The notes: a model not told the origin generated them from the letters alone. A stretch of 64,000 bases of DNA from Dillenia suffruticosa (GCA_033439265.1 JAVTVX010000030.1:8567774-8631773), one strand, 5' to 3'. Positions 24,299 to 37,351 are shown, counted from the stretch's first letter. Numbers and translations: made by a program.

Positions 24299-25390
24299 TT
24301 ATTTGTTAAATTAGCTCAAATGTTAAAATCAAACTCGACTCATTTAATAAATGAGTGAATTGAATTGAGCATTTTACCAAAGTCATGCGTGAACTACTCG
24401 TTGAGAGTGCGTCTCATTTACATCCCTATTTTAGATCAAAGTTAACCCTAATTCCATGAAGTTTTCATGCCTTTCTTGGAATGTCATTCATGAATATAAA
24501 TCAAACTATAGATTCACTTTTTTTTTTTTTGGAATTTTTTTTCCCAATGAACAATTGTTTCAACGATGAATGAAAAATCTTCATCTACTCTACTTGAAGA
24601 CTTCAACAATGAATAAAAAGGAGAAATGTGTGAACCATAATGAATGTGATGGATAGAAAATGTAATGCATCTCTAAAAGAAACGGGGGTTATAATAATGA
24701 AGGAAAAATTCTTATTAATAGCCATTTACGGGCTCAAAAGTTCAGGGAGTAATTAACGTGTTTACAAAGAAATTTCTCACTATCAATTTAAGTCTACAAA
24801 TTGGATGACTATGAATAATGCCATAGACAGGTTAGAAAGGCTCAAATGGTTCTAAGTAAAATGCTTGAATCATCTCTTATCCTTATGCATGAATTTTTTA
24901 ATTTCACCTCCAGACGTTATAAATATGTTGTAGAGCAAAACAATGGAGTGATGCATTCTCTAGCTTTCAAGTAAAACTGGGTTTTCTTTATTCGAAGTTC
25001 TAAAGATGACGTCCCCTATGGCTGTAGCGCTCAAAATTAAGGCTTATTAACTTGGGACCAGTCACGCAATGCATGATTCTAGTTTTAACATGGTTATCTA
25101 GATCGTAAAAAATATGTAAAACCAAAATTTAAAACTCTCCCATTCGCACATACTTCTGATGAACAATGTCCTCGGTGTTCTAGAAAATGAAAAGAACAAT
25201 AAAAGTAAAATAAGAATACTTCACTAGGGTGTGATGAACTGCTCGTTCAAGTAGAAAACCACATCCTTCACTTTGTCTATTCCTATGTACACTATGCCAT
25301 GGTCTAATCCTGTCAATCAACGAGAAAAAGATCCTAAAAAAGTTGTAAATAAATCATACCTAAGACCAATAGGAATCCTAAAACTAAAAT
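24299..25390. other. Unassigned sequence between two retroelements
   Basis: AT-rich DNA with no convincing gene. Part of it may be the 3' non-coding end or LTR remnant of the minus-strand relic that follows, but I see no second copy to prove a repeat. Confidence 0.3.
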
Positions 25391-25395
25391 ACCTC

Positions 25396-28300
25396 TTAAT
25401 AAGAATCCCTGAAAAATAAGAATGGAAAATGAAAAAGAGATGGGGAAGATACATAATTCTTGTTTTTAGTCCTAACTCGACTTCCTGGTGCTCCTACATT
25501 TGGCGCAATGGAGGGGTTATGGTCCAGGGGACTATCTTGTCTATTGTCAATTTTTAGCCCATGCCCCTTCGCCATGGGCTTGAGTTTAGTGGTGCACTCA
25601 TCGAATCCAGCTGTACTATGCATATGAATTTCAGTCCTATGTCCAAATTTGGCCATTTAGAGGTTTGCTCACCTAGAGACAATTTGGATTGACTAGAATG
25701 GTCTGCACTGTGTGTCGTGAGAAGCGTCCATAGGACTGCTCAGGTGGTCTGTGGCAGTGAGAGGGCACAATTTCTTTTTATGGTGCGGGCTAAAAGAATA
25801 TCTTAAAGAACCATTGCTACGGTCCGCTTCTATCTATTATGTTTGCACATGCTTCAATCCTCGTGATGGTGCAATGCGCTCTCGTTTTCCTTCTTGGGTG
25901 GGTCCTTTAACTGAAGTAAATGTGGGCCATGTGGGGGGGGGGGGGTTGGTTACTTGTAAAAAGATAGGCACGATTAGTAAACCGTGGCATTTTAAATATT
26001 CAATATGTTAAAGCCTTGGATCGTTGCTGCAGTGTGATTATCATAGCTGTAATGTTTTGAATCCTTTGTTGTGGTTCTCGTTTTCTAAATTCATCCTCCT
26101 CTCTTTGTCCAGCTATTTCCAAAGTTTCTCCAAATGTATGCCCTCAAATGTCATGATGTCTAATATGTGCTCATACATGGTCCGAAAAAGAACCTTCTCA
26201 CTCTCAAAGTTCTCCTCCATTGGTAACTCTCCCATGGATTCCCAATTAAGGTTTTCCCTTCTTGCAAAATTTTAATTCCATCGTTAGAATCCTTAACAAT
26301 AAAGCAAGAAAAGAAAGGATCATTAGAATATTTTAGTATTTTATTTAATTGAAAATCCTTTGACTCGTCAAGGTAATAAAGAGTCAACTTCCCTTTCTTG
26401 ATGTTTATGAGGGTTCATGCAGTGGCGAAGAATGTTCTAGCAAGAATGAGTAGTATAGCTACATCGGCCTTGATATCAAGCACAACAATGTTAACTGGGA
26501 ATAAAATGAACCGACCTGAACTAGCATGTCTTCCACGACTCCCATGGATATCTTTATCGAGTGATCAACTAGTTAAATCTACATATCTTTCTCATTCAAA
26601 CTTCCAATTTCTTGTTGCGAAAACAAAGATAGGGGCATTAGATTCATGTTTGCTCCAAGAATTATCAAATAAAGGGCATCCTATAGCGCAAAGGACAGAG
26701 AACTCCATGGATCTATCAATTTAGATGTGATTCATCCTTGAAGGATTTCTCCACACTTCTTGATAAGCACTACTATATCAATTGCCTCAAGCTTCCACTT
26801 GTTTGAGAGAATCTTCATCACAAATTTGGCATATTTGGGTATTTGCAGAAGTGGTTCATATAATGGGATGTTCACCTACACAGATTTAAACAAAGTTAGA
26901 AATTTTAAAAAATATTTGTCAAGTTACTCTTATATGAATTTCTAAGGCTAGGGAAGAGAAGCCAAATCCATTGCCTTATATGGATTAGGTTCTTTTTTCT
27001 TAATAGCAGTGATCACAACGGTTTTCTCTTTCTTCCCCTCCTCGCTTCTTCGTGTGTTTGTGATGGCTCTTGGATGGTCTTTTCTAGTGCCTCTTCAAGT
27101 TTTTTTACCACTCCTCAATGTTACCACCCTCAGTTGTACTTTTGGTTAGTTTTGTGTTGCTTGGCAAAGTATCCGGACCTCTAGCTATCCATTATGGTCC
27201 CTTTGGTCCTTGTATGCTGCAAGGATGGTCGTGGACAGCTACTGCACTTGTGTTGACAGATTCATCAATTGGGTGGATAGCTGTGATGCTAATTGAGCAT
27301 TTGCATACTTAGCCCCCGGAGCTCTTTTTGTATCCTATCGATTTTAAAATTTTGGTCCTTCATTTGTTGGTTTAGCTTCCAATTGGGTTTTCCCAGATTT
27401 CTTTCAAGATTGGGCGGGTTGCTGAAATCTTGATTCCCCATTCGTTGCATTTTGCGGACTCCAATTGGGATTCCATTGATTGCACCAAACCGAAGTCGTA
27501 TACATTTTGGAGTTACGTGTTTTTCCTTCCAAGGTAAGAACAAAACTAGCATCCTCAAATTTCGGAAAGGCAGCTACATTACCTGCATGGCCTTGGCCAG
27601 TCATGTGTTTCAATCATGAGTCCACGTTTCCTTGCAACTAGGTCATCTGATGGGCCATAGTATCATTCTTGACCAAGCTAGTTGTAGACTTGTTTATATG
27701 CTAGATTTTGCATTTGATCCTATCAGTGGTCCAGTGATCAGAGCTAGATATTGTATTTTCCAATAACTTGAACACCTTTTCACCCTTTTTTCCCCAAATG
27801 CGACCTCTAACGATTGCATCGATCACTGTTCAGGTGCAAGGGTTTGTATCATTGTAAAACATTTGTGTCTGTTCCTAAGTCTTTCCTATGCCTTATAGAG
27901 CTGCACAAAAGTAGCATTGTCCTGTCTTGGTTTTGCAATTTTTTGGGGCCCACCAATTTTGTTCAAGTGGTAAAGTATTGAGCTGGGAATACATTCACCC
28001 ATGCTTTGGCCTTATCCTTGAGGGAAAAAGGAAAAGGCTATAGTTGAATCACATCATCCAATTGCTGCAAATCCTTACAAATATTAAGAGATGGGTGTAT
28101 GGATCTTCATGACTAATGCTGTTGAACTGCTTCGTAATTTTTGCTTTCCAAAGTGTGGTGCCAACTTGAAGTAAATTTGTGGCAGTGATGGTTGCTGCCT
28201 ATTACTCATCCCTTCTCTGATGAATCTAGAGGTAGCAAGCCCAGAAAATTTTCTTCAAAGAGTAACATGGTTCTCGTCCTCCATTATTCTTTGCTCTCTC

Positions 28301-28447
28301 TCCATTGGGCAGAATTCGTCTGTTTGCTCTCCAATCGGCTCCACGTGTCATGCCACATCAGAATGCAAGAATCTAGATCATGTGTCATGCGATGCCAACT
28401 CAGCACTTAACAGTGACATTGGTGCCGTTAGTGATAGATGTACTTAA
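25396..28447 (-). mobile_element. Broken Ty3/gypsy relic of the OTA (Athila/Tat) clade
   Basis: On the minus strand, 27289-27613 resembles the gag C-terminal region of OTA elements (a NQWNPNW-type block, then FQQPAQ and a Q/N-rich linker with NPPN), and 26150-26760 resembles their protease and linker (an IVVLDIK block followed by a LTLYYLDE block). A further stretch at 25396-25656 is open but not assignable. No reverse transcriptase or integrase could be recognised and no LTR pair was found, so the limits are those of visible similarity. It looks old and has about ten or more breaks. Confidence 0.55.
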
Positions 28448-28736
28448 TGGTTACATTTTTTAAGGTTAAGTATTTAATTGTTGTGTTTTGATATCCAATG
28501 AGTTAATTGTGAATTTGATACAAAATTCAAATATTTAATATGTAATTAACTCTCGTAAAAAATATATATATATTTTAAACACAAAATAAAAAGAAAATCT
28601 TTTAAAATGCAACTTAGTAATTCCTCAATCCCACCAATCCACCAATGGGGGCAAGCACTATTCAGTAAAAAAAAAATCATCTTTTTCGAATCATCTTTTA
28701 TATTTGAGTGATTAATTATATATTTAGTTTGGTTTT

Positions 28737-29096
28737 TGTAAGTTATGGGTGTTGGGTCAGTTCGTTCATATGGATTTGATCAAAATTCATTCCCTTAATC
28801 CATTTTGAAATTCAAAAGAGGGAAAGGAGGAAGTGGTTTTTTAAGAGAAAAACTAACTCCTAACTTCCTTAACCATCATCATGCACATTAAAGAAATGGG
28901 AGACAATACACAAAAAAAAAAGAGATCTACACCATATACACTTTTTGAATAAAAAATTCTTGGATTGTGAACAAAATGAGATTGATCCATTCGTGACATT
29001 CTTTGGACCCGTACATCAAAAAGATTAGTGATCCGACTCTAAATTATGAGACATTAAATATTTATTTCACGGTAATTGCATCAAAGAATACTTTCA
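28737..29096 (+). repeat. 5' LTR of the copia element
   Basis: Begins tgtaagttatgggtgttggg and ends aatactttca. Aligns along its length with 36056-36421, for example cttggattgtgaacaaaa and gagacaatacacaaaaaa. Confidence 0.88.
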
Positions 29097-29112
29097 TTGG
29101 TATTAGAGTTTG
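29097..29112 (+). other. Primer-binding site of the copia element
   Basis: Directly after the LTR the sequence reads ttggtattagagtttg, close to the plant initiator tRNA-Met site tggtatcagagc. Confidence 0.7.
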
Positions 29113-30093
29113 ATTTAGAGTGTTTCCTTTTTTATATATATATTCGAGTTCCATTTATTTTTCAAAAAATTAAAAATGGTAACTTTGATTATAAACTACG
29201 AAATGTTTTGAAATTTGAAAGGTAGAGTACCCATAGTGTTAGGAATTGATCTGCAAAGTTTCATACATGGCCGTCATGTATTTTTGGGAAAAAATGAAAC
29301 CCTAGCCGAAAATGAAAATGTTTATATCTATTTACATGATAAGTTTTATAATTTAAAACTTGTATGGTTAGATTCCCCATTAAAAATCCTTTCCAACCAT
29401 ATAAAAACATGCAAAATGGTTTAGAAATGAGGGAGAAATCAAAATCTGAAAAATTGTTTGAGATGTAGAAATCTAGACTTAGGGAAGACGATGAATAGTG
29501 CAAAAAACATAATCCCACTCTTGGGCCATGGGCTGTGAAGCCCAAATGTCACGATCCAGACCTCAGATTGGAAAACTGATAGCAACATTAGATTCAGAAA
29601 CCCCAAACATAGGAGGTAGGTAAAATCCGATGACCAGATTCAGCCGAGAAGGTGGCGTGTGGGCTTCACGCGCCACCTGAGCTTGTGGGCGGGTCACCCA
29701 CACGCTGCCGCCACCAGGTGGCGCATGAGGGCACATAAGGGCGCGTGACGCGCCCTCTCAAGCCTCATTTTTTTTAAATTGTTTTTATTTTTTTATTTTT
29801 TTGATTTTTATGTAATTAAAATTTTTTTTTGACTGAAAATTATTTTCTATTGATTTTAAGTTTGTAAAATTTTTTTGAAAATTATAGAAAAATCAATTAA
29901 CAAGTGAGCCAAATTTCTAAAAATTTTTCACATGTTTGAAAAAATATTTTTTAATTTATGTCTATCTGAATTAAATTTTATAACACATATTTGATTTGTA
30001 CTCGTTGATTTAAGTATAAATAATTGTGGATAGTATTTTAAAATTTTTTGGTTGGATTTGTATTCAATCTAATGTTTACCCAATTTTAGGGAT
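29113..30093 (+). other. Leader of the copia element with a GC-rich island
   Basis: AT-rich except for about 29640-29760, which is built of repeated ggtggcg, cacgcgccacc and gggcgcgtgacgcgccctc-like segments and can fold into strong hairpins. No coding region is recognised before the open frame at 30094. Confidence 0.5.
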
Positions 30094-30588
30094 ATGGTGA
30101 GAATCAGACGTACCCTTGCACCTCTCCGGGGGAGATGCAGAGATGAGATGACCCCGGAATGTTTGGCAAAGCTATATATGATATTACATTATAAGATGAA
30201 AGCAACGCACACTTTGCCGCAACATCTATGGGTTATGAGTCGAAAATGTTATGAATTTTGGCGTTTGGGTCACTGGTTCGGAGGCGAAGAAACCGAAATT
30301 AAGATTATAAGAAACTCTCTCTCTGATTATTTGGTTGGAATGGCTGACAAAATATTAAAGGATAATAAGTGGCTCTACCTCAAGAATTTCAGACTAAAAC
30401 TGCTTAGGATGTGGAGAGTTAGGGAGATAGAGATTAAAATGAAAAGAGCGTTATCTCTAAAGATCAATGGCTCTACACCTCAAACAGTTAGAAGATTCAC
30501 TCCGAGAAATAGACTTCCAGTTGGAATGGTCAATATGGTTATTCGCATGTATATGAAAGATAAGAAAGAAAAGAAAAGAGAAGTTTGA
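30094..30588 (+). CDS. Unrecognised 164-residue open frame in the copia leader
   Basis: A continuous open frame lies between the primer-binding site and gag of the copia element, on the same strand. The predicted protein is basic and rich in Arg, Lys and Met, with the N-terminus MVRIRRTLAPLRGRCRDEM and a lysine-rich C-terminus KDKKEKKREV. I see no signal peptide, membrane segment or known domain. The C-terminal third contains two related DNA segments (tggctctacctcaag near 30370 and tggctctacacctcaaa near 30470), a short internal duplication. Another frame at 30468-30557 would encode a coiled-coil-like 29-residue peptide (MALHLKQLEDSLREIDFQLE...), so the coding frame is uncertain. Position suggests sequence acquired by the retrotransposon or an accessory frame; chance openness cannot be excluded. 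Function unknown. Confidence 0.3.
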   Translation: MVRIRRTLAPLRGRCRDEMTPECLAKLYMILHYKMKATHTLPQHLWVMSRKCYEFWRLGHWFGGEETEIKIIRNSLSDYLVGMADKILKDNKWLYLKNFRLKLLRMWRVREIEIKMKRALSLKINGSTPQTVRRFTPRNRLPVGMVNMVIRMYMKDKKEKKREV

Positions 30589-30979
30589 TTATATATATAT
30601 ATACATATTTTTCTTCTTCTTCTTTTCTTTATACATAGTTATGTACTGTGATGAGAACAATACCATGAACATATAATATAATGTTTCTCTCTTTAAATAT
30701 ATATCAAGAATGTGCATATTTGTATATTTATGCGAGCATTTAAAGAGATATGTTCTAAATTCACATGATTTTAGTGGGAAATTTTTAGGTTTGTAGAATT
30801 TAAGTAATTTTCACCTAAGAATTAAAGGATTTTGCTATTTTGAAATTAAATATATAATAATCAAATGTTTGGATGATGGATGATGATTGGGAATTCAGTA
30901 ATCTTTCGAGTTTACACTTTATGTTCGTTTATGATAAATTTATTAAATTTCTTGTACAAAATTATATGAATGAATAAAC

Positions 30980-31947
30980 ATGAATATTTACAATTATCTC
31001 TCTTTGAAAACCCAAACCATAGTATCAAAATCAATAATAGCAGATTTAAATAAAGATGATAAGTTTAATGGCGACAATTATGACATTTGGCGCCATAAGA
31101 TATGGTATATGCTGGAAGAGCAAGATGCCTTAGAGGGTATTAATCATATCATGCAAGATCCTGGAATTGGAAATACTGCTTAACAGAGAAGAATCAAGAA
31201 GCTTATCAGGCGTGGAAGAAAAAAAATTCCACTGCACGTGGCATCCTGGTTAGTTCTATAGTTGATGATCTCATACATGAATGTGAACAATTTCCGACTG
31301 CTAATGACATATGGGTGTACCTCAGAGAGAAGTATGGAGGTACCAGTGTAACCCGTTTAAGGCAGTTGACTATTAAGTTTGACACGTATAAAAAGAAATC
31401 TGATCATAGTATCAAACTACACTTAAGAACCATGTCAAACATGATAAGGGAATTGAATTTAGTAGGTCATGTTTTATCTGATGAGCAATAGGTTCAAGCT
31501 TTAATCAAATCCCTTCCAGACCAGTGGAAGCACTTGAAGGTCAATCTGACTCACAATGATAGCATTAAAACTTTTGCTGATGCTGCTCACCATGTAGAAC
31601 TCGAAGATGAGCAGCTTGGTACTGCAAAATCGGTTTTTAATGCTTTTGTAGCTGAGTTCAGTTCCCAGAAAGTTTCGGGTTTTAAATGCAAGGGGAATAA
31701 GAACAAGGACAAGAAAGGGAAGGAAAATACGGAAGGGTCTAAGAAAAACAATTCTAACCGCAAGAACAAGTGCAAACGATTTTGGAAAAATAAGCATAAT
31801 AACAAACTCAAGTGTTACAATTACAAAACTTTTGGTTATTTCACTCGAGAATGCCCCGAGCCGAAAAAGGTAGCACCCTGTAACACTTCTTTAAGTGTTA
31901 TACATGTCTCTAATTCTGTTTTACTTTCTGAATCTTATCCTGTGTAG
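30980..31947 (+). pseudogene. gag region of the copia element
   Basis: The region opens with a copia gag N-terminus (FNGDNYDIWRHKI), continues with the UBN2-type body (RQLTIKFD near 31365, then SLPDQWKHLKVNLTHND near 31510-31560) and ends in a lysine-rich part with a zinc-knuckle-like block near 31810-31870. It would form the particle shell. It carries a few breaks. Confidence 0.75.
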
Positions 31948-34900
31948 ATTGTAGACTTAGGAGCAACAGATCATGTGACGAGAGATCGAGAAACGTTCGT
32001 GAACTTTCGTCGAGTTCCTCCTGGTGCAAGATAGATATACGTAGAGAATAATATAAGGGTAGAAGTCAAAGGGATTGGTACTTACAAATTGGAGTTACGA
32101 AGTGACCAAACCGTAATCTTACATTATGTTTTCTTTGCACTGGAAATTTGATGAAATTTAGTCTCTGTTGTTGTTCTTCTTAGACTAGACTATGATTTGA
32201 ACTTTACTCGTGATAGAGTTTATATTTATAATGATGGTGTGTTTTATGGTACTAGACATTTTTTAAATGGATTTCTTACTTTGAATTGTGACAGACAAAT
32301 GTTTAACTGTTATATTGATCATAATATTTCGTTAAATGTTTGTTCTTCTAGTAATGTTAATATAGATGACAATGTATGGCATGCTAGACTTGGTCACATA
32401 GGGCAGGACATGATGAATTGACTTCTGAAAGCAAGACTATTGGGTTCGTTTACTAAAGTGAGGGCTGAACTTCCATTATAATTGGTTCACTCTGACATTT
32501 GTGGTCCAATGAATGTGAAGGCTAGATATGGAGCGTCATATTTTATTGCTTTTATTGATGATTTCACGCGTTTTTGTCATATCTATTTGATTACTCACAA
32601 ATCTGAAGCGGTTGAGTGCTTTCGACGTTATATGAATGAAGTGGAGAATTAAATGGATAGAACGATTAAAGTCTTAAGGACAAATCGAGGGCGTGAATAT
32701 CTATCAGATTAGTTCAATGATCTGTGTAATGAAAAGGGAATAATTAGACAATTGACTATTTCCCACACGTTTCAACAGAATGGTGTTGTTGAGAGGAGGA
32801 ATAGGACGTTGTTGGAAATGACGAGATCTATGATGGCATAGGCTAACTTGCCAATTTCCTTTTGAGAAGATACATTGTTAACTGCGACTTATATCTTGAA
32901 TAGAGTGTCTTCAAAAACAGTACCCACAACACTGAACGAACTTTGGACTAGCAGGAAACCAAATCTGACTGGTCTTAGACCTTGGGGATCGGCAGCATAT
33001 GTTCATGACCCTTCTAATAAATTTGGAAAGTTTGGTCCCTAGGGGAAGAAATGTATTTTTATTAGATATTCTGATCAGTCAAAAGATTATGTGTTCATCG
33101 GTGAAAGAAAAGATGGTATTGTAACGGAAATTGAATCACAAAATGTGACATTTTTAGAAAATTATTTTCCTAGTAAAGGTGATATAATAAAAGGAGAATC
33201 TTTGTTTGAATTAAATAATTCAAATGATGGTTCCGTACAGGATGAATCAAGAGAATTACGAGAAGTTGAATCCCTAAATGATCCCAGTGGGAGAGATTCA
33301 AATTCTAACGATCAAACCAAATCATCAATTCAGAAAAATACTAAGAAAGGTGTACCCAAATGTCATTACGAAATTGAAGGGTATGCTTTTATTATTTCTC
33401 CACAGGATAAGGATGAGCCAAAAAATGTGAACGAGGTTTTGTCTTCTCCTGCTAAGGATGAGTGGATAAAAACAATGAAGCAAGAAATAGAGTCAATCAA
33501 TTCCAACCATGTTTGGGAACCCGTTGATCTTCCACCTGGGCGCAAATCTATTGGGAACAAATGAGTTTTCAAGGTTAAATGTAAAGCTAATGGAACAATT
33601 GAGAGGTACAAATCTCGGTTGGTAACAAAAGATTATACCCAACAAGAGGGTATTAATTATGAAGAAACTTTTTCACTAGTAGTGAGATTTGCCTCTATTC
33701 GTCTATTATTGGCTATTGTAGCCAATTTAGATTTAGAATTACGTCATATGGATATGAAGATTGCGTTTCTCAACAGAGAAGTTAAAGAAAAAATCTACAT
33801 GGAACAACTAGTAGGTTTCATAGTTAAAGGTCAAGAAAATAAGATTTGCAAATTGAATAAATCAATTTATGGTTTCAAACAGTTTTTAAAATAATGGTAT
33901 TTGAGATTTCACAAAACCGTAATCTCTTACGACTTCGTAATAATAGACGAAAACCATTGTGTTTACGTGAAAAAGTCCAATGATAAGTTTGTAATTCTGA
34001 ATCTGTATGTCAATGACATATTATTAGCTGAAAATGATATAAAGTATGTCCTGAATATCAAGAGTTGGTTATCATCAAATTTTGAAATGAAAAACATGGG
34101 TGAAACAGAGTATATACTGGGTGTTAAATCCACAGAGATCGTTGCAACAGATTGTTAATCTTATCTCAAGAATCTTACATTAAAAAGATTTTGGAACGAT
34201 TTATGATGGATAGTTGTAAACCTATTGATACTCCTATGGTTAAAAGCGAAGGTTTAAGTTTAGCAATGTGCCCAAAAACCGCTGAAGAAAAACATAAGAT
34301 GTCAAAAGTACCGTATTCTAGCGCTGTTGCGAGTCTACTGTACGCTATGATGTGTACTTGTCCTGACATCTGCTATGCCGTGGGTTTGGTCAGCAGTTAT
34401 CAATCCAATCCAAATAAAGGTCACTGGACAACTGTAAAGAGAATTCTAAGATATCTGAAAGAAACTGCGAATTATTCCCTTTGTTATCAAGGAAATGACT
34501 TGTTCTTGAGCGGATACACAAATGCTGATTGGAGTCGTGACTTAAATAAACGTAAGTCCACCTTAGGTTATATTTTCTTGCTAAATAAAGGCGTCATCTC
34601 TTGGAGAAATAAGAAACAAACATGTGTATCACAGTCTACGATGGAAGCAAAGTTTGTAGCTTGTGGTTCAGTAGTTCAGGAGTGTATTTGGTTAAAATGG
34701 TTTTTACAACATCTGGGGATCGTAAGCGATAAAGTGGGAGTTGTGACAATTTATAGTGATAGTCAATCAGTTATCACTTACACGAAAGATCCCAAATATC
34801 ATGGGAAAACCAAACACATTGATACGAAATTCAAATTTATTCGAGACATTGTTGAAAAGAGAGAGATGACATTGAAGTATTTATCTACGCATTTAATGGT

Positions 34901-34979
34901 GACTGATCCATTCACGAAACCGATATTTAGAGATATATTTCTGAAATATGTAAAATCTCTAGAATTGCGTAGAGTGTAA
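31948..34979 (+). pseudogene. pol region of the copia element
   Basis: In order: a protease-like segment (about 31950-32160), the GAG-pre-integrase segment (NVWHARLGHIGQDMMN, ending at 32418), the integrase core (about 32470-33000), reverse transcriptase (about 33440-34180, with DMKIAFLNREVKE and LYVNDILLA), and RNase H (about 34480-34930, with SQSTMEAKFVA). The last open stretch (34152-34979, 275 codons) is the longest in the window apart from the VQ frame. It is broken, with several breaks. Confidence 0.82.
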
Positions 34980-36055
34980 TTGTACGTGTATGCAGTGAAC
35001 GTGATGTAATGTTCATTATTATATGACATTTGAATTTGTTTGCATTTACGAGTTTTTATATTTTGATTAAAAATTATATCGGACAAGTTTGGAAGATTGA
35101 CTCTCTCTCACGAGCAATCGTCTCTAATATTTATGTGATATGTAAAGATGAGACAATGTTAATTTTGGACAATTAACATAAATTAGTTGTCTTAGTACAG
35201 AACTAAAATGAGATTATCCTTGATATTTATTTATTTGATAATCGAAATGGATTTCCCACAGTACATTACACTTGTCTAGAAGCCAGGTGTAGTTCTCTCT
35301 TAGAAAAATGAATTTTTGGAGGATTTATAAGAAAAGAGAATCAAGTCAGTATCGTGATATATTTGGACTAAAACCTGTACGATGCATTATAATTTTGAAA
35401 TAGACATATATTTATAAATAAATAGAAAATGTATCATAGCACGTGTTCATACCACGTGTGCTTTTAGTGACCCTATGGATAATGAGTTAATGAATCCTTC
35501 TATCTCATTATGTGAAACCCAGAGGTTTGTAATTAACCTCATTTAATATCCTTAAAACTTTCGTATGTTTCTCGAAACTTTATTTTAGTGTTGCTACTTT
35601 AACATGTAACCAATAGATCATGATTGATTCGGTTTTACGGTACATGACTAGGAAAACAGCTAAAATGAAGTGAAAAGATAGTAGTGTGAAAGGAAAACTG
35701 TCTTAAAAGTTGTACGTAATTTTTGTATTCACAGACTGATCAGTTATGTTTTTAACTTGATATTCTGAAATATAATTGTGAATGCATAGTTGAGATGAGC
35801 CAAATATGTTCTTGTTCATCAATAGAGGGATAAGAAATAAGGTGACTCTGTATATAGCAAAAGAGGTCTGGGGTATAGTAAGATTTGATATCCTCTTAGT
35901 ATTAGATCTTGAGCGACTACATATTCTTAACCAGTGTTAGTAATGAGCTCTGGATATACTCACTGGTCATACGATCCATTTGTCTGTATGAAATCGATAA
36001 TATATGGAAGTAATTGAGCAAAATATAGGTCTAACCCTCATGTGCGAGTAGGAGA
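34980..36055 (+). other. 3' non-coding region and polypurine tract of the copia element
   Basis: About 1.1 kb separate the end of pol from the 3' LTR. The purine-rich gtgcgagtaggaga directly before the LTR is the probable polypurine tract. No open frame of interest. Confidence 0.6.
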
Positions 36056-36421
36056 TGTAAGTTATGGGTGTTGGGTCGGGTCGTCCTTGTGGATTTAACC
36101 CAAACCCATTTCCTTAATCCATTTTGAAATTCAAAGGAGGGAAGTGAGGGAGTGGTTTTTTAAGATAACTCCTAACTCCCTTAACCATCGTCATGCACAT
36201 TGAAGAAACGGGAGACAATACACAAAAAAAAAAAAAAAAAAAAAAAGAGATCTACAACATATACTCTTTTTGAATCAAAGACTCTTGGATTGTGAACAAA
36301 AGGAAATAGATCTATTCGTGATATTTTTCGGACCCATATATCGAAAATATTAGTGAACTGACCCTAAATCTTGGGATATTAAATATTTATTTTACTGTAA
36401 TTGTATCAGATAATGCTTTCA
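36056..36421 (+). repeat. 3' LTR of the copia element
   Basis: Begins tgtaagttatgggtgttggg, contains a longer A run than the 5' copy (about 36224-36246) and ends aatgctttca. Followed by the target duplication gtttt. Confidence 0.88.
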
Positions 36422-37351
36422 GTTTTAAATAAAATCAAATTTAATTTGGTTTATTTAGACAATTATCGATTTTGTCAATTTTTATTTCAATCAAATCAAA
36501 TTAACTGAATTAATTAAAAATATTATATATTTGTATTCACATAAATATTTTGTAATATTATAATTAAATTTTCTAAAAGAGAAAAAATTTAAAAATCAAA
36601 ACTTATATAGTGGAGAGTAAACAAGTGATGAAAGTTTTTTAATTTCAATAATTTTAGTTGCACATTTTCACTATTTTGTTCCGCTCTTCTACATCCAAAT
36701 TCGAGACTCTCACTCATATTTCTCCCTCTCCTTTTCCTATTCACTCATTTTTCCTTCTCTTTGCTACTTTCATGCTTCAATTTTGCTCTTATGCTACTTT
36801 GTTGCACAGCACTATGATGGATTTTAGAAGTAAATTAGTAAATTATCTTATTTTGAATACTTTATTTTTTAAATTTCATGATTTTTTTTAACATGAACAC
36901 ATATAATTAATTGGTTATACATCTATATCTTAAGCAGACTTCCCTAATTTTACCCTCCTTCTCTCTAATTGTAGGTTTCAATTTCAATCTCCTCTGATAA
37001 TATGAGTATAGAATAGAAAATTTTTTTTTTTCTTTTTCTCTGTTGCAATCGAGTTATTTCTCATATTGATTTATTGCCGTGTTGGAGTTAAGATTTTCAT
37101 GTAGACTGTGCACATATAAAACATTCATGAAAATCTGTTTAAGTTTATTTTCTTTTGTATAGATTTAAATAATTTGATTAATTTAGATAATTAAATTAAA
37201 TTAATCATTTAATTCAATCAAATGAATTATCAGTTTTTATTCTATTTGGTTATGTTATAATTATAAAAATTGAATAATCTAATAAAATCTATTATTCTAA
37301 TTTTGATTATTTCAATTATGGTTTGATCAAATGATCACCCCTACCCACCAA

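Larger units (their letters stand above)
28737..36421 (+). mobile_element. Ty1/copia retrotransposon, broken
   Basis: Direct repeats at 28737-29096 and 36056-36421 (360 and 366 bp) begin TG and end CA and are flanked by the perfect 5-bp target duplication gtttt (28732-28736 and 36422-36426). A tRNA-Met-type primer-binding site follows the 5' LTR. Inside are gag (about 30980-31947), a protease-like segment, integrase (about 32370-33080), reverse transcriptase (about 33440-34180) and RNase H (about 34480-34930); integrase before reverse transcriptase defines Ty1/copia. The leader (1.9 kb) and the 3' non-coding part (1.1 kb) are long. It is broken, with roughly ten breaks. The LTRs differ moderately, so it is several million years old by rough estimate. 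Confidence 0.9.
28646..37343. mobile_element. Small hAT-like element opened by a Ty1/copia insertion
   Basis: The left end tgggggcaagc at 28646 and the right end gatcaccccta at 37343 are imperfect inverted repeats of the taggggtg type found in non-autonomous plant hAT elements. They are flanked by tccaccaa (28638-28645) and cccaccaa (37344-37351), an 8-bp target duplication with one mismatch, the size hAT uses. Without the copia insertion the element would be about 1.0 kb, AT-rich and non-coding (28646-28736 plus 36427-37343). Confidence 0.5.

Noticed and set aside
29640-29760. GC-rich island as a host gene CpG island
   Set aside because: It lies inside the copia element and has no associated exon.
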